From Lasiodiplodia sp. COLG20 (Eukaryota > Ascomycota > Dothideomycetes > Botryosphaeriales > Botryosphaeriaceae), in the NCBI GenBank assembly GCA_009801085.1, contig VNWV01000001.1:2046001-2110000 (forward strand): a stretch of DNA of 64,000 nt, in the 5' to 3' direction. Shown here piece after piece: positions 1-11,825 of the stretch (within the stretch, counting starts at the first letter, position 1; each line of letters opens with the position of its first letter). Both the position numbers and the translations under genes were made by a program. A model generated the notes under the pieces. It searched no databases. It saw only the letters and a list, made by a program, of their open reading frames with translations, and was not told the origin of the DNA.

Positions 1-3000
1 CGCAAGAAGGTGGAGGATCAGCTTGCTGCCGCACAGGATGCCGAGATTGGAATCCTGGCCTTACAGTCTGCCATTCGTGGCGCGCTTCTGCGCAAGCAGG
101 TGGACGATCAGTGGGCAGCTACGCAAGAGGCTGGGAATCAAATCGAACTTCTCCAAGCGCTGTCCCGCGGCATGTTGATCCGCAAAGCTCAGCGCGCGGA
201 ACAGAACCACCTCCGCCAGCAGGAGGCTGTCTTCACAATGCTGCAGGGAGCTATTCGCGGAGCCGCTGCAAGGGCTCAGACTTCGCAGCTGGTGGAAGAC
301 TTGTCAAGTAACGAAGTTCACTGGGCAGAGTTGCAAGCTGCTGCTCGTGGCAACGCGCTCCGCAGCTCAATCAACCAGCTGCGCGAAAGACTCGCTTCAT
401 GTACTGACGACATCGTTGGACTTCAATCTGCCGCCCGCGGTGCCAAGACCAGAGCTGAAGTTGCCGAGACATTGAGCGCGTTGGCCGAGCAAGAAGAGAC
501 GGTCATAGATTTGCAGTCGGCAATCAGGGGCCAGCTCCTCCGACAGAAGTATCAGGCTGACCTAAAGGCCCTTGAGGCCGCGACCCCGAGCATCATCGAA
601 TTCCAGTCTGCGATACGTGGCTATGCCATGCGAGGCGAGACGTACGACATCCTTTGCGCTCTTGCCGAGAACGAAGACCAAGTAGTGGAGCTTCAGGCCC
701 TTGCGCGGGCAATGCTTGCTCGGGCGAAGATCGGCAACCTTCTTATGAACTTGGAGCCTGAAGAAGAAGCAATTTGCGAGCTCCAGTCTCTCGCGCGTGG
801 AAAAATGATCAGGACTCGATTTGTTGAGAAGCAGAAGTTCTACAGAGAGAACATGGAAAAGGTCATCAAGATTCAGAGCTTCGTCCGCGGTCGCCAGCAG
901 GGTGAAGCCTATAAGAGTCTTACTGCTGGAAAGAATCCGCCGGTCAGCACTGTCAAGAACTTCGTTCACTTGCTCAACGACAGCGATATTGACTTCGACG
1001 AAGAGATTGGTGAGTCCAAAATTTATCGCATCCTACTTGATGTTGAATTGCTAACTGGGCTGCAGAGTTCGAGCGCCTGCGGAAGACGGTTGTTCAGCAC
1101 ATCCGCCAGAATGAGATGGCTGAGCAATACATCGATCAACTCGACATCAAGATTGCCCTCCTCGTCCGGAATAAGATCACTCTTGACGAAGTCGTAAAGC
1201 ACCAGAGGCATTTCGGTGGCCATGTCGGAAACCTTCTGACCAACAAAGAGCTGGCTTCCAAAGATCCCTTTGATCTCAGAGCACTGAACAAGAACTCGAG
1301 AAAGAAGTTGGAGCATTACCAGGAATTCTTCTTCATCCTTCAGACCCAGCCCCAGTATCTTGCACGCCTGTTCAAGAAGCTCCGTGACCAGGGCATGGCT
1401 GAGAAGGAGAGCAAACGTGTTGAGCTCCTCATCATGGGCCTCTTCGGGTTCGCTCAGAAGAGGAGAGAGGAATACTATCTCCTCAAGCTTATTTCTCGGT
1501 CGATCAGAGAAGAGGTTGATATGTGTGGTTCCATTCAAGACTACCTCCGTGGAAACTTCTTCTGGACTAAGGTCCTTGCCAACTACGTCCGGACTCCACG
1601 AGACAGGAAGTACTTGCGAGAGCTGCTCCAACCGTTGATCAAGGAGAACATCATGGAGAATGAAGCACTTGATCTGGAGAGCGATCCTCTGCAAATTTAC
1701 CGTTCGGCCATCAACAACGAAGAACTCAGAACGGGCCAACGCAGCCGCAGAATGCCGGATGTACCCCGCGAAGAAGCGATCCGAGACCCAGAAACTCGCG
1801 AAACCTTCATCCGCCATTTGCAGGACCTGCGTGACATTGCTGACCAGTTTTTCTCCTGCATGGAGGAGCTCCTCCACAAGATGCCTTACGGCATGCGCTT
1901 TGTTGCTCAGCAGCAATATGAAGCCCTGTGCGGGAAGTTTCCTCACGAAGCGCCACAGCACGTCCTCCAAATCATTGGACACTGGCTCTGGAAGACTTAC
2001 CTGCAGCCGGCTCTGGTGCAGCCCGAGACGTGGGGAGTCATTGACCGCGGTCTCTCGCCTCTTCAGAAGAGAAACCTCGGCGAGGTGGCAAAGGTAGTCG
2101 GTCAAGTTGCAGCTGCAAGGCATTTTGGCGGCGACAATATCTACCTGCAGCCGTTGAACAGCTACATCACCGAAGCGATCGGCCGGCTTGAAGAAATATG
2201 GACAACCCGTAAGTTCTCCATCCATTGTGCTGCTGACACATGCTGATTCTCTTCAGTCATCACCATTCGTCCAGCTGAAACTCAGTTTGATATCGACGAG
2301 TTCAACGATCTCTACAGCACTCAGAAGCCTACTCTGTATATCAAACTTTCGGACATCTTCGCCATCCATCAGCTCGTCGCCTCGGACCTCCCCTCTGTTT
2401 GCATTGCGCAGGAAGACATTCCTCTGCGAGAGTTGCTCCGCGAGCTGGGCAGTGCGAAGGGCAACGAACACGAATTGTCCGGCGTGAACGCAACTGAGAT
2501 CAGCCTTACTCTGAACCCCAAGTTCCATGAAGTTGAAGGTGAGTAACATCTGAATGTATAGGATTTGTGAAATTCTGACTCTTCGTAGACGCCGAAGCAC
2601 CCATCAAGGCCTTGTTCATGGAGACGAAGCGTTGTGTCCTGTATATCATCCGCATTCAGACGGGCCCCGACCTCTTGAGCATCATGGTCAAGCCGGTGAC
2701 AGACGATGACGAGGATCGCTGGGCGGCCCTTATCCAGGAGGAAATCCTTCCTGACAACGACAGGCAGCGCTCGGCCTATACCGACACCGCCTCACCTCTG
2801 ATCGACCTTGCTTCTCTCAGCTACACGGAACTCAAGCGTACTGCACTTGAGAACGTCTTGACTCTCGAGCAAACGGGTCGCATCACGCGTGACAACAAGT
2901 ACCAGGATCTGCTCAACGAAATTGCCATCGATATCCGCACCAAGCATCGCCGGCGCATCCAGCGCAGCCGCGAAATGGAGAACATCAGGGCAACCCTCAG

Positions 3001-3520
3001 TGCTCTGGATTCCAAGTCGGAGTGGTTGGACAGCCAGCTCAAGTCGTACAACAACTACATTGAGCAAGCCATGATTACACTGCAGAGTAAGAAGGGCAAG
3101 AAGCGCTTCCTTCTTCCCTTCACGAAGCAGTACAACCACGAGCGTGAGCTGCAGAGGCGAGGCCAAGTTCCCAAGTTCGGCTCGTTCAAGTATTCAGCTC
3201 GGGCTCTTGGCGAGAAGGGTGTGTTGGTCGAATGGCGAGGCTACACGGACAAGGACCGTGGCTGGGAGAAGACCAACGTCACCATCTCTAGTGACCAGGT
3301 CGGTATCTTCCTCGTCGAAGGCTCAGTCGGAAGCATGATGATTCCAGGAGCCAGCGCTGTGATTCCACTCGACGATCTCCTGCAGGCGCAGTTCGAGAAC
3401 AAACAGTTCATCCACCTGTTTGGGGGAGAGGACGGAGCAGCCCAAGGCTCGCTGAAGCTTAATGTTAATCTGCTCTTGCACCTGGTGTTCAAGAAGTTTT
3501 ACAGGGATGGCGGATCTTGA
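1..3520 (+). CDS. IQGAP-family cytokinesis scaffold, 3' part (partial)
   Basis: The gene runs in from the left edge, in frame from base 1. Exons are 1-1009, 1066-2208, 2257-2538 and 2589-3520, with GT-AG introns of 56, 48 and 50 bp, giving 1121 visible residues. The first ~300 residues carry about ten IQ-like repeats of the form (I/V)xxLQSAxRGxxxR, which bind calmodulin or light chains in this family. A RasGAP-related GRD follows (residues ~430-750, with LFGFAQKRREEYYLLKLISR), then a RasGAP C-terminal domain (~860-1100, with the basic SKKGKKRFLLPFTKQYNHE stretch). IQGAPs bind actin and Cdc42/Rho-type GTPases and organise the contractile ring at septation sites. The N-terminal calponin-homology domain expected for the family lies outside the window. 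The stop TGA is at 3518-3520. Family assignment is secure from repeat and domain order; the exact orthologue (Rng2/Iqg1/SepG-type) is inferred. Confidence 0.93.
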
Positions 3521-4136
3521 ATGGTCATGACTGGAGAATGATCTGGTCACGCCTTTGCTTTCTTACGACTGGTTCCACGTTTGACGACAATTTGAGGAAA
3601 CCGGCGTCGTTTTCTTGGGGATACGAATTTTTTTCTCATTCCTGAATTCCATGATGGTGGATGAATACCCCAACAAGCACTATTACCCGCACACATACCC
3701 CATGTTTTCCCTCCACTTCTTTTTCTCCATACTGGTTCTGGAGGCCTTTTATTTGCTTGACGTTTGGTTATTCTGCATGAGATGAGCTCTGGAGAGCGCA
3801 ATGGTGTTTGAACTCATTTTTTCTTGTTTTTTTCGGGTGGTAGGGTTGTGGAGTAAGGGTATAGAAATGTATGTACGCGCGCATGTGCATGACTTATCAG
3901 ATATAACTTCATGGCCCATCCTAGAGTGTGGCCAAAAGTCGAAGTACTTGTTTAATGGGTAAAATAAATATATCCACCACAGGCAGGCACCAGATCTTTG
4001 TATGACGTAGATGCCGATAAGCGAGCTCTTGTTCTCGAAGGCCAGGGCAACCTCGGCTCAGCCTAGCTGCTCCCCGCAGACACCTCGCAATGGAGATCAC
4101 CGGTCCCCCACGCGTTTTCCCACCACCTCGGCCGCT
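3521..4136. other. Intergenic spacer with one GATA motif
   Basis: This is the 3' flank of the IQGAP gene and the promoter of the Nudix gene. It is AT-rich, with no convincing coding frame apart from a possible 42-codon N-terminal extension of the Nudix protein from an ATG at 4011. It contains one exact ATCWGATAA motif on the minus strand (3894-3902). Confidence 0.6.
3894..3902 (-). promoter_or_regulatory. SreA/GATA-type motif ATCTGATAA
   Basis: Plus strand reads TTATCAGAT, an exact match to ATCWGATAA, the motif described for the fungal iron repressor SreA/Sre1. It lies about 235 bp upstream of the preferred start of the Nudix gene. Function is inferred. Confidence 0.4.
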
Positions 4137-5536
4137 ATGCGCCATTTCTCCCGCCGTGGGTTGAAGCTGCCCAGCTTCTATACTTTACAGCCTTCAGCCG
4201 TCTATCGGTCCCACGCGACACTGCCGGCGGCGTTCTCTACCTTCACGACACGTCTGCATCGCGCACCCCGACAAGCATCATTATATCCTAGCGCATCCCA
4301 GCGCCTGAATCTCCCGACCATGCTGCAGTCCAGAAGTGCTTCTTCTTCTTCTTCCCCAGCAACGGCATCGCCAAAGAAGAAGACTGCCCCCTCTCCGCCT
4401 CGCCCTTCGTCCTCTATCCTGCTGCTATCCCCGACAAACGAGGTGCTGTTGCTGCACCGCGTGCAGACGTCATCGTCGTTCCCCTCGGCACATGTCTTCC
4501 CAGGGGGAAACTGTGAGAGCTTTCACGACGGGGAGATCCCGGATGCCGAGGATGCGAGCGGTGGGAGGCATGCGGACGGCCCCGCGTACAGGTGGGCAGG
4601 CGTGAGGGAGTGCTTTGAGGAGAGTGGTATCCTGCTGGCGAGGAGGGAGGGGGAAGATCGGTTAGCGAAGGTAGATGAGGAGGAGAGGGAGAGGGCGAGG
4701 AGGGATGTGCACGCGGGGAAGAGGAAGTTCGGAGACGTATTGAAAGAGTGGGATGTCAAGGCTGATGTCGGTGAGTTCGTATCTCAAACCTTGAACATGG
4801 CACGCTCACACACCTCTCCATGATGCTTGAGAGGTGAGCGTTAAAGAAGAGACGGAAGTGATAACATTTTCTCTTCACTTTTTGTTCTCACGAACACACA
4901 GACAACCTCATACCATTCACCCGGTGGATCACGCCCACGAACGCCCCGAAGCGCTTCACGACACAGATGTACCTGTACCTCATGCCGCTCCCCTCCCAAG
5001 AAACCACGGCGGCGGCGGCGGCGACGGCGGATGACGCTTCTTCTCTCCCTCTTGACCACGACGCCGTCATCCCCACGCCCGACGGCGGCGTCGAGCACAC
5101 GGCCGCGCGCTTCCTCCCCGCGCACGCCTGGCTCGACGCCGCCCGCGCCGGCGACATCATCCTCTTCCCGCCGCAGTTCTTCCTACTCCACCTCGTCGCC
5201 CAGCACGTCAAACCATCATCGTCATCCTCATCCTCAACCCCCCTCGACGTCCTGCGCGACCAACGCACCGCCCTCCTCTCGTTCATCCGGGAGGGAGGCT
5301 GGGGCGACAAGTGCATCTCGCCAGCCGTCGTAGGCGGCGGCCGGCGCAAGAGCGACGGCAGAGTCGTCCTGGCGCTCGACAAGCCCGGGCCCGAGCTGGC
5401 GGGCAAGGGCCGCGCGGGCGTGAGCGATTACGTCGTCTTGGTCGATTTCACGAAGGAAGGGCCGAGGCGGGTCGAGGTTGGGTTGAAGAGTGAGGTTTTG
5501 GCCGAGGAGAGGGAGAAGAAGGAGGGGAAGCTGTAA
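4137..5536 (+). CDS. NUDT19-like Nudix hydrolase
   Basis: Two exons, 4137-4770 and 4902-5536 (intron 131 bp, GTGAGT...CACAG), give 422 residues. Proteins of the NUDT19 branch hydrolyse CoA and CoA esters, often in peroxisomes. The Nudix signature is visible as VFPGG followed by RWAGVRECFEESGILL, containing the metal-binding RExxEE core (CFEES here gives REcfEE). The downstream WITPTNAPKRFTTQMYL stretch is typical of this branch. The N-terminus is Ser/Arg-rich and could be a targeting leader. Three in-frame ATGs compete: 4011 (adds 42 residues), 4137 (chosen, leader-like MRHFSRRGLK) and 4321 (just before the domain). The protein ends GKL, a weak variant of the SKL peroxisomal signal. Poly-Ser and poly-Ala runs look like low-complexity loops. 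The substrate is inferred from family only. Confidence 0.8.
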
Positions 5537-6396
5537 AGGAGAAAGGGAGGGGATTGGAGAGGTCCGAAATGGGTGGGCCTCGATTCTGTGTGTGGTGTTG
5601 TGCCGAAGTCAATAGCAAGGAATAATCTTAAGGGGGCTCGAAACTGAGAACAGTGAGTAGATTTGGACTCTCTTTGGTGAGTGTACATATTTCTATTCAC
5701 TGAATTAGAAAATAGCCCGCTTGAGACCAGCCAGACGCAAAATTAAGCGCTCCCGCCTACACGTTGAAAGCAAGAGGCGCCTACTTTTCTGCCTCCCCCT
5801 CTTGTTATTCTGACCTCCCCTCGAAATCACTCATTCATAATTTTTACCCGTAAACTTTAAGCATGTGATAGAGGACTAAGAGAATTACTACTCGGAATAT
5901 TGTTAGCGCAAATCACTAACCATACAATTACTAACCGTGCGATTACCAACCATTCAATTACTAACAACACAGGCACCCACCACCACCAATGCAGGCACCC
6001 ATCAGTAACACGGGTAACTACTAACAACGTGGCCAGCCAGCAGCAACGCGGACTACTAGTGACACGGAAAGTATTAGTAGCTCTAACAGCCCTATAACTT
6101 GGCAGTAAAAGAGACGAATCGAAGTTAATGTTTCGAGGGGGGCCAGAATTGTAGGCACCAAGCAAAAAAATTAATAAAAAGGGCGATTCATTGCTGTTCA
6201 AATCATAAATTGAGAGCATTGAGCCTCGACTGTCTATCAAGGTTAGAAAAAAAGAGAAGAGACCCAATCATAAAACATTCCTTTTCCCAATTCCTTCTGC
6301 TAAACCTCGTTACCATCAACGAAGTCCATTCCTCATTTCTCTTGATTTGTCCCTCCATATCTTGCCAGTCATTTACGTTCCATTTCACTTTCACCT
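5537..6396. other. Convergent 3' spacer with a minisatellite
   Basis: This lies between the convergent ends of the Nudix and ABC transporter genes. It is AT-rich and has no supported gene. It holds a four-unit 15-bp tandem repeat (5911-5970). Confidence 0.6.
5911..5970. repeat. 15-bp tandem repeat, four units
   Basis: Four degenerate 15-bp units, 5911-5925, 5926-5940, 5941-5955 and 5956-5970, share the core AATTACTAACC. First unit AATCACTAACCATAC, second AATTACTAACCGTGC. Similar ACTAAC words continue more loosely to about 6030. No function is apparent. Confidence 0.75.
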
Positions 6397-9300
6397 CTAC
6401 CTCAGCGTCTGGTGCATCACGCTGTTCTTATAACTCTCGCTGCGCGCAAACAAGTCCTCATGCGTGCCCTTGTCAACGCAGGTTCCGCCCTCGATCAGGA
6501 AAATCACATCCGCCTTCCTGATGGTGGCAAGACGGTGAGCGATGACGATGACGGTGACGTCGCCCGTCATGAGGCCATCGAGGGTCGTCTGCCAGATGCG
6601 CTCGCTCTCGGCGTCGAGCGCCGATGTGGGCTCATCGAGCAGGAGCAGACGGGGCTTACGCAGCAACGCGCGTGCGATGGACAGGCGCTGGCGCTGGCCG
6701 CCTGAGAACTGCGAGCCCTTGGTGCCGCAGCGCGTGTCGTAGCCTTCGGGCAGGGAGATGATGGTGTCGTGGATGTTGGCGGCGCGGCAGGCGGTCTCGA
6801 TGTCGGCGTCGGAGACGCGCACGCCGGGAGGAGCTCCGAGGGCGATGTTGAAGCGGATGGTCCCGTCGAAGAGGCACGAGTCCTGCGGTACGAGGGCGAC
6901 GTCGTCGCGGAAAGAGAGGTCGGTGGAGGTGAGGGCCCGGCCGTCGAGCTTGACCGTGCCCGACGAAGGCCGGTAGAAGCGCTCGAGTAGCGCCAGTGTC
7001 GTCGACTTGCCCGAGCCAGAGTGGCCCGTTAGAGCTGCGAACTGGTTCGCCTTGATGTCCAGCGTCAGTCCCTTGAGGGCCTCGATGTTGGGCCGCGACG
7101 GGTACGCGAATCGCACGTCCTCGAACGATACCGACATGCCCTGCTCGTTTTGGCTACGCCGAGACTTGCCGAACTGCTTCATCGCAAGCCCGGTCGTCTC
7201 ATCGCCGTCGACTTCGGGGTCATACTCCTCGTCCTCGAACGACGTGAAGACGGCGCCTCCTTGCGCGTCCTGGTACTTGCCCGCGGACGGGTCGCGCGGC
7301 GCACGATCAATAAGGTCGAGGATGCGCCGGGCACCGACACCCGCACGGGAGATATCAGGCGCGAGCGAGAAGAATTGACCACAGCTCTGAGCCGAGAACA
7401 GGAGGGCCGGTAAGACGATGAAGAACTGCGTTTGCGTATAGGTACCATCGGCCGTCTTCTTTGCGCCCCACCAGTATGCTAGCGCGTAGATGAGGTTGCT
7501 GATGCTGTACGATAGGGCCAACCAGAAGTTTCCGATAGTAATACCTTGGATCGTCGCATCGTAAGGCTCCTTCAGAGCACGCTGATACACAGAAAGCTCG
7601 AGGTTTTCAAGCGAGTACGCGGCGACCGTCTGAATACAGTCCACTGCCTCCTTAGCCACACCAACAGACGTGCTGAATGCTTTAGCATGCTTCTCATGGA
7701 AGCGCGCGTACATGCGGAGACGCAGGTAGCCTGAGAGTAGCAGGATTGGGACCGTGGCTAGAAGGACAATAGCGATCTTCCAGGCGACGATATGGGAGAT
7801 GGTCACACCCAGGACTAAGCTGACAATGATAGAAAAAGAGATACCTAGCACAGAGCCGGTCATACCACTTAAGCTGTTAGTATCGGTCGTGATATACGAG
7901 AGCAGAGTGTCAGGGGTGCGGCCCTCGGATTCGTGCCATGCCACATCTTGATGGAGGAGCGAACGCAGAGTCAGGATCCTCGTTTTGACCAGCAATTTCT
8001 CAGAGACGAAACCGAAGGCAGAACCGCGCGTTACTGAAGCGCTAAACTCAAGGATAGCGAGGAGGAAGAAGAGACGGGAGAAGAAAATACCACCCCAACG
8101 GACAAGAGACTCCTCTTCGCACGGGTTGATATGCGAAATCATGTTACCGAAGATTAGAGCTTCAGCCGAATGAGAGCCGCCAACGATAACGGCTGCGATG
8201 ACACCGACAACGATGTACAGGCGCCATCTACGGGCAAGACCGATGATGGCAATCAGAGTGGAGATGAATGAGCGCTGCTGCTCGTCTTTCTTGTCTTTCA
8301 CAACAGAAAGCTCCGGGTTGACCTGGGAATCAAGTAGCGGAAGGTCTTCGTCATCGTCATCAGAGTCCAGACTGATGTCGCCCATGTCCGCATTTTTCTT
8401 TTCGGAAAAGCCGCTGCTGCCAGCCGCGGATGACTCTCCCCTCTCACCAGCATCGATAAGCTGCTGGGTGGAGGCCTTGTCTTCTTCCTTCTGGATGTCC
8501 TGAATCTTGACGAGTGAAGCGAAGACGCCGTCTCTTTGCAGAAGCTCGTTGTAGCCACCTTCTTCCTCAACCTTGCCCTTGGCCATGACGATGATTTTAT
8601 CCGCATTCTTGACGGTTGCCAGACGGTGTGCAATGATAACGATGGTCTTACCCTGGCACGTTTCCTCTAGCGATTTCTGGATCGTCTGCTCGGAGAACGA
8701 ATCCAAGGCAGATGTGGCTTCGTCAAGGACAAGCACGGGTGCGTCGCGGATCAGGGCTCGGGCAATAGCTACACGCTGCTTCTGGCCACCAGAAAGCTGT
8801 CTACCGCCAGGGCCAACCTGCGTCGCCAGACCATGTTCCATGTTGTTCGCAAACTCGGTGACACCGGCGCGACTCGCGGCTTCCTGTACCAGGCGGATGA
8901 CCTGCTTACATGCGGCGTCTGCTGCAATGTCAAAAGTGGATCCCTTCTGGACCTTTCGAACGCACTCGCTCAGGCTGCCGTCGCTGATGGTATCCTGCAG
9001 AAAGAGATGGTCACGGCGCGGAGATCCAATCAGACCAAAAGCGATGTTTTCGAGAATGGAGACGTCGAAGAGAGAGGGGTTCTGCTCGACGATTGCGATG
9101 TTACTGCGCAAGAACCGTGTGTTGATCTCCTTGATATCCATGCCGTCGACGAGAATGGAGCCTTCACCGTCCTCGAGATCGTAGATTCGCGGGAGAAGGG
9201 AAGCCAGCGTAGATTTGCCGCTGCCGGAGGAACCAACAAGAGCGGTAATCTTCTTGGGCTCAATGCTAAGAGAAACGCCATCGAGAACCTGTGCATCCGG

Positions 9301-10611
9301 GCGCGAGGGATAGCGGAAGCGGACATCTTGCAGCTCGAAACCGCCCTCAAATGTCGGTGGAATTTGGCCGTGGAAGTCGGAGGTGCCGTCAATCTTGGAC
9401 TCACGGTCAACAGTCTCGAAGAGCTTCTTCGAAGACACAGCTGCTCCAGAGAAAATCTGTAGGAAAGGAGCGACCTGAGTGAGGATGAAGGAGGCTGATG
9501 TGTGCGTCAGTATTTATTGTGAAGCAGGGGAAAGGCGGGCGCGGAGCTCACCATCAACCAGAACCAGAATACACGTATACACGCGGCCGACGGTGAAGTC
9601 AGTCTGATCAACAATTGCATCTGCAATCTGCTGGCTACCTTGCCAGATAGCCACGGCATTGGCAGTGTATGCGATCAAGTACAAACCGCCCAGCTGAAGG
9701 GCAGCAGTGATGAATTGGCCAATAGCGGCGGGCTGCACCTTCAACAAATGGCCAGCAAAAATCCCTTCCAGACGAGACTCTAGGCCAAAAGCATGCACGA
9801 TTTGAATGTTGGAAAGACATTCAGAGGCAATCGAGCTGGCTTCAGCCACAGCCTCTTGCACTTGCTTGGAGTACTTGGCAGTGAAGTAGCCACCGACTTT
9901 CGTCATGGCCCAATAGGTGGGAACCAGAGAAAACAGAATGATGGCGAGGCGGGCATCCATTATAAAGGCCACGCCATAGGCGGCCAAGAAATAGGACAAA
10001 CTGGCAATGTAGATGCCGACCTTCTCGGACACGCCGGCCTGGATGGTCTGCAGGTCGGTATCCAGGCGGGAGGCGACCTCACCAGCAGGCATGCCGTCGA
10101 AGAAGGCAGCCTCCTGTCGCAACAGGGAAGACAGGTAGCGGGTGCGCAGGCGGCGGACGAGGCGCTCACCAAACAGGGTCCAACATCCCATATAGGTATA
10201 AATCAGAGCGAAGTTGAAGCCGGCTACAATGGCGACCAGCACGACTTTCTGGCGCACGGCGTGTTCCAGCCGGGCGGGATCGGGGGCGTCATCGCAGGAG
10301 GAGGAATTGAGGTCGTCAACCAGCTTGCCGAACAGGATTCCTAAGAAGGGAAAGGGCAGACCGGCGCACATGGCGCCAACCACGCCGGCCACGAGCAGGA
10401 TGACATCGAATTTCTCGGGCTCGGCGGCGAGCAGCAGAGGGAAGAAATCCTTATCGATGAGCGAGCCGGCCAGGCGCACGAGCAGGCCAGTGCCGGGTAC
10501 CTGGAGCGGGACAACAGGTCAGCTACCAGTGCGGCTTATCGCGATACCGCCGCCACATGAGGGGAAATGCGGGGAGGCAGGAGCAACAAAGCATACCTTC
10601 TTCGCAGCCAT
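6397..10611 (-). CDS. Full-size ABCB (MDR-type) exporter, siderophore-cluster associated
   Basis: Exons on the minus strand are 10597-10611 (15-nt first exon, MAAKK), 9552-10500 and 6397-9494. Introns are 96 and 57 bp, the latter with a TACTGAC branch site. The product is 1353 residues in the order TMD1-NBD1-TMD2-NBD2. NBD1 has Walker A GSSGSGKST (about residue 410), signature LSGGQKQR and Walker B VLVLDEATSALD. NBD2 has GHSGSGKST, FSGGQRQRL and LLLLDEPTSALD. Both halves look catalytically intact. An acidic Asp/Glu linker (SDDDDEDLPLLDSQ) joins the halves. In Aspergillus fumigatus an ABCB protein of this kind (SitT) lies beside sidD and sidF, so a role in siderophore or breakdown-product export from the plasma membrane is likely here. 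That role is inferred from context, and a general drug exporter is the alternative. An exact ATCWGATAA lies 416 bp upstream of the start codon. Confidence 0.88.
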
Positions 10612-11026
10612 GCTCAGGTGTCAGCCGCGTCTGTTGTGTGGTCGAATCCGGGGAGGGTGGTCGAATTCGTCTGGGGTGCACCACAGCACCTGCAGCAGCA
10701 ACAGAGGGCGCAGGCTCAGGCGGTCATTCGATCTTCGACGGTGATCGAGATCTTGCGGAAGACGAGAGCAACACTGCGCACGACAGCAACGATGCAACAG
10801 TTAGAAATTTTTCTTGAGGCAGCTCCTCGCGACAGGCTGCATGGCGAAGGCGCCATAGCTCCTTCGGTCGCTAATGCTGGTGGCTCAGACGGTCCCTTTC
10901 TCCGAGCATCGGGTGGGCATTTACGAGGTGTGGGCTTGGCTGTTGCTGTGTTGAAAAGGGCAGGAGGGCGTTGCAGATCGTGGGGGCAGCGAAAGCACAG
11001 ACGGGCATCCATCGCGCACAAACTAA

Positions 11027-11035
11027 ATCTGATAA
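11027..11035 (+). promoter_or_regulatory. SreA/GATA-type motif ATCTGATAA
   Basis: Exact ATCWGATAA, 416 bp upstream of the ABC transporter start codon (10611, minus strand). Regulation by an iron-sensing GATA factor is inferred. Confidence 0.5.
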
Positions 11036-11534
11036 GACAAAAACAACCGAGCTCCGAGACCGCCTGGCCGGTGCCCTTCGCAACACCATCCAATGAGGCT
11101 GCCGCCTGTGTGGGCCAATGAGCGCCTCTTCTGCTCCTAATATTCCGCCGCTCGGACTGGGTTCCTGGTGACTATTTACTAAGAGGCCCACAGAGGTTTC
11201 AGCTGCATTGCTCAGGTCATCAGTCTGCGAGAAAGCCGGTTCTGGGAGTCGCTTCTCTGTCCTGTGTTTCGTTTTTTTTGCACCTGACACTGCGCCGCGC
11301 GAAGCGCCTCTCTTACTCTTCGATCGGGCGACATTTGTGGCGCGTCAAGTCACATGCATAAGTATCATGCGTTAGCTTTAGGCGCGGACGCCGCCCTCTC
11401 CGCTGAGAAAATGGGAGTCGAAGCCTTGGAGTTAGCAGACGATATAGGCGCTTTAATCGAGTGCATTGCCATCTGAAGTGACTGCAACAACGTTCTGGAC
11501 ATCCCTGGCCCGAACCAAGCCACCTGAGCACGCC

Positions 11535-11825
11535 ATGTTTGCTGCAAACCACGCGCCCTCGTCTTCCAACAGCTTCTACTGCGATCCGCAGATGGTCAAG
11601 AAACTCCTCGGTACCGAAGACAAGATTCGCCACACTGCTGCTCGGCACGCCTATGTTCCTCAGGCCAAGGTCAGAAGGGTTGACAGCCAAGAGACAAGCG
11701 AGACGGCAATCAAGTTTGTCGAGCCAGAGAAGCCGCAAAGGGGTCCCAAGGGCCCTACTGGGAAGCGCCAAAAAGCAAAGGCTATGTGCTCTGCAGCACT
11801 GAAGAAGTTGAAGCCGACGCGATGA
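11535..11825 (+). CDS. Possible small basic hypothetical protein
   Basis: An ATG at 11535 opens a 96-residue frame (begins MFAANHAPSSSNSF) that is rich in Lys, Arg and Pro towards the C-terminus and ends KKLKPTR. I recognise no domain. The frame is open 5' of the ATG to 11466, and the opposite strand is also open across most of it, so coding status is doubtful. It could be one exon of a larger gene in the otherwise empty 4.7-kb spacer. Confidence 0.2.
   Translation: MFAANHAPSSSNSFYCDPQMVKKLLGTEDKIRHTAARHAYVPQAKVRRVDSQETSETAIKFVEPEKPQRGPKGPTGKRQKAKAMCSAALKKLKPTR

Noticed and set aside
1023..2225. 400-codon minus-strand frame opposite the IQGAP gene
   Set aside because: It is antisense to the RasGAP-related domain, has no recognisable content and crosses the real introns.
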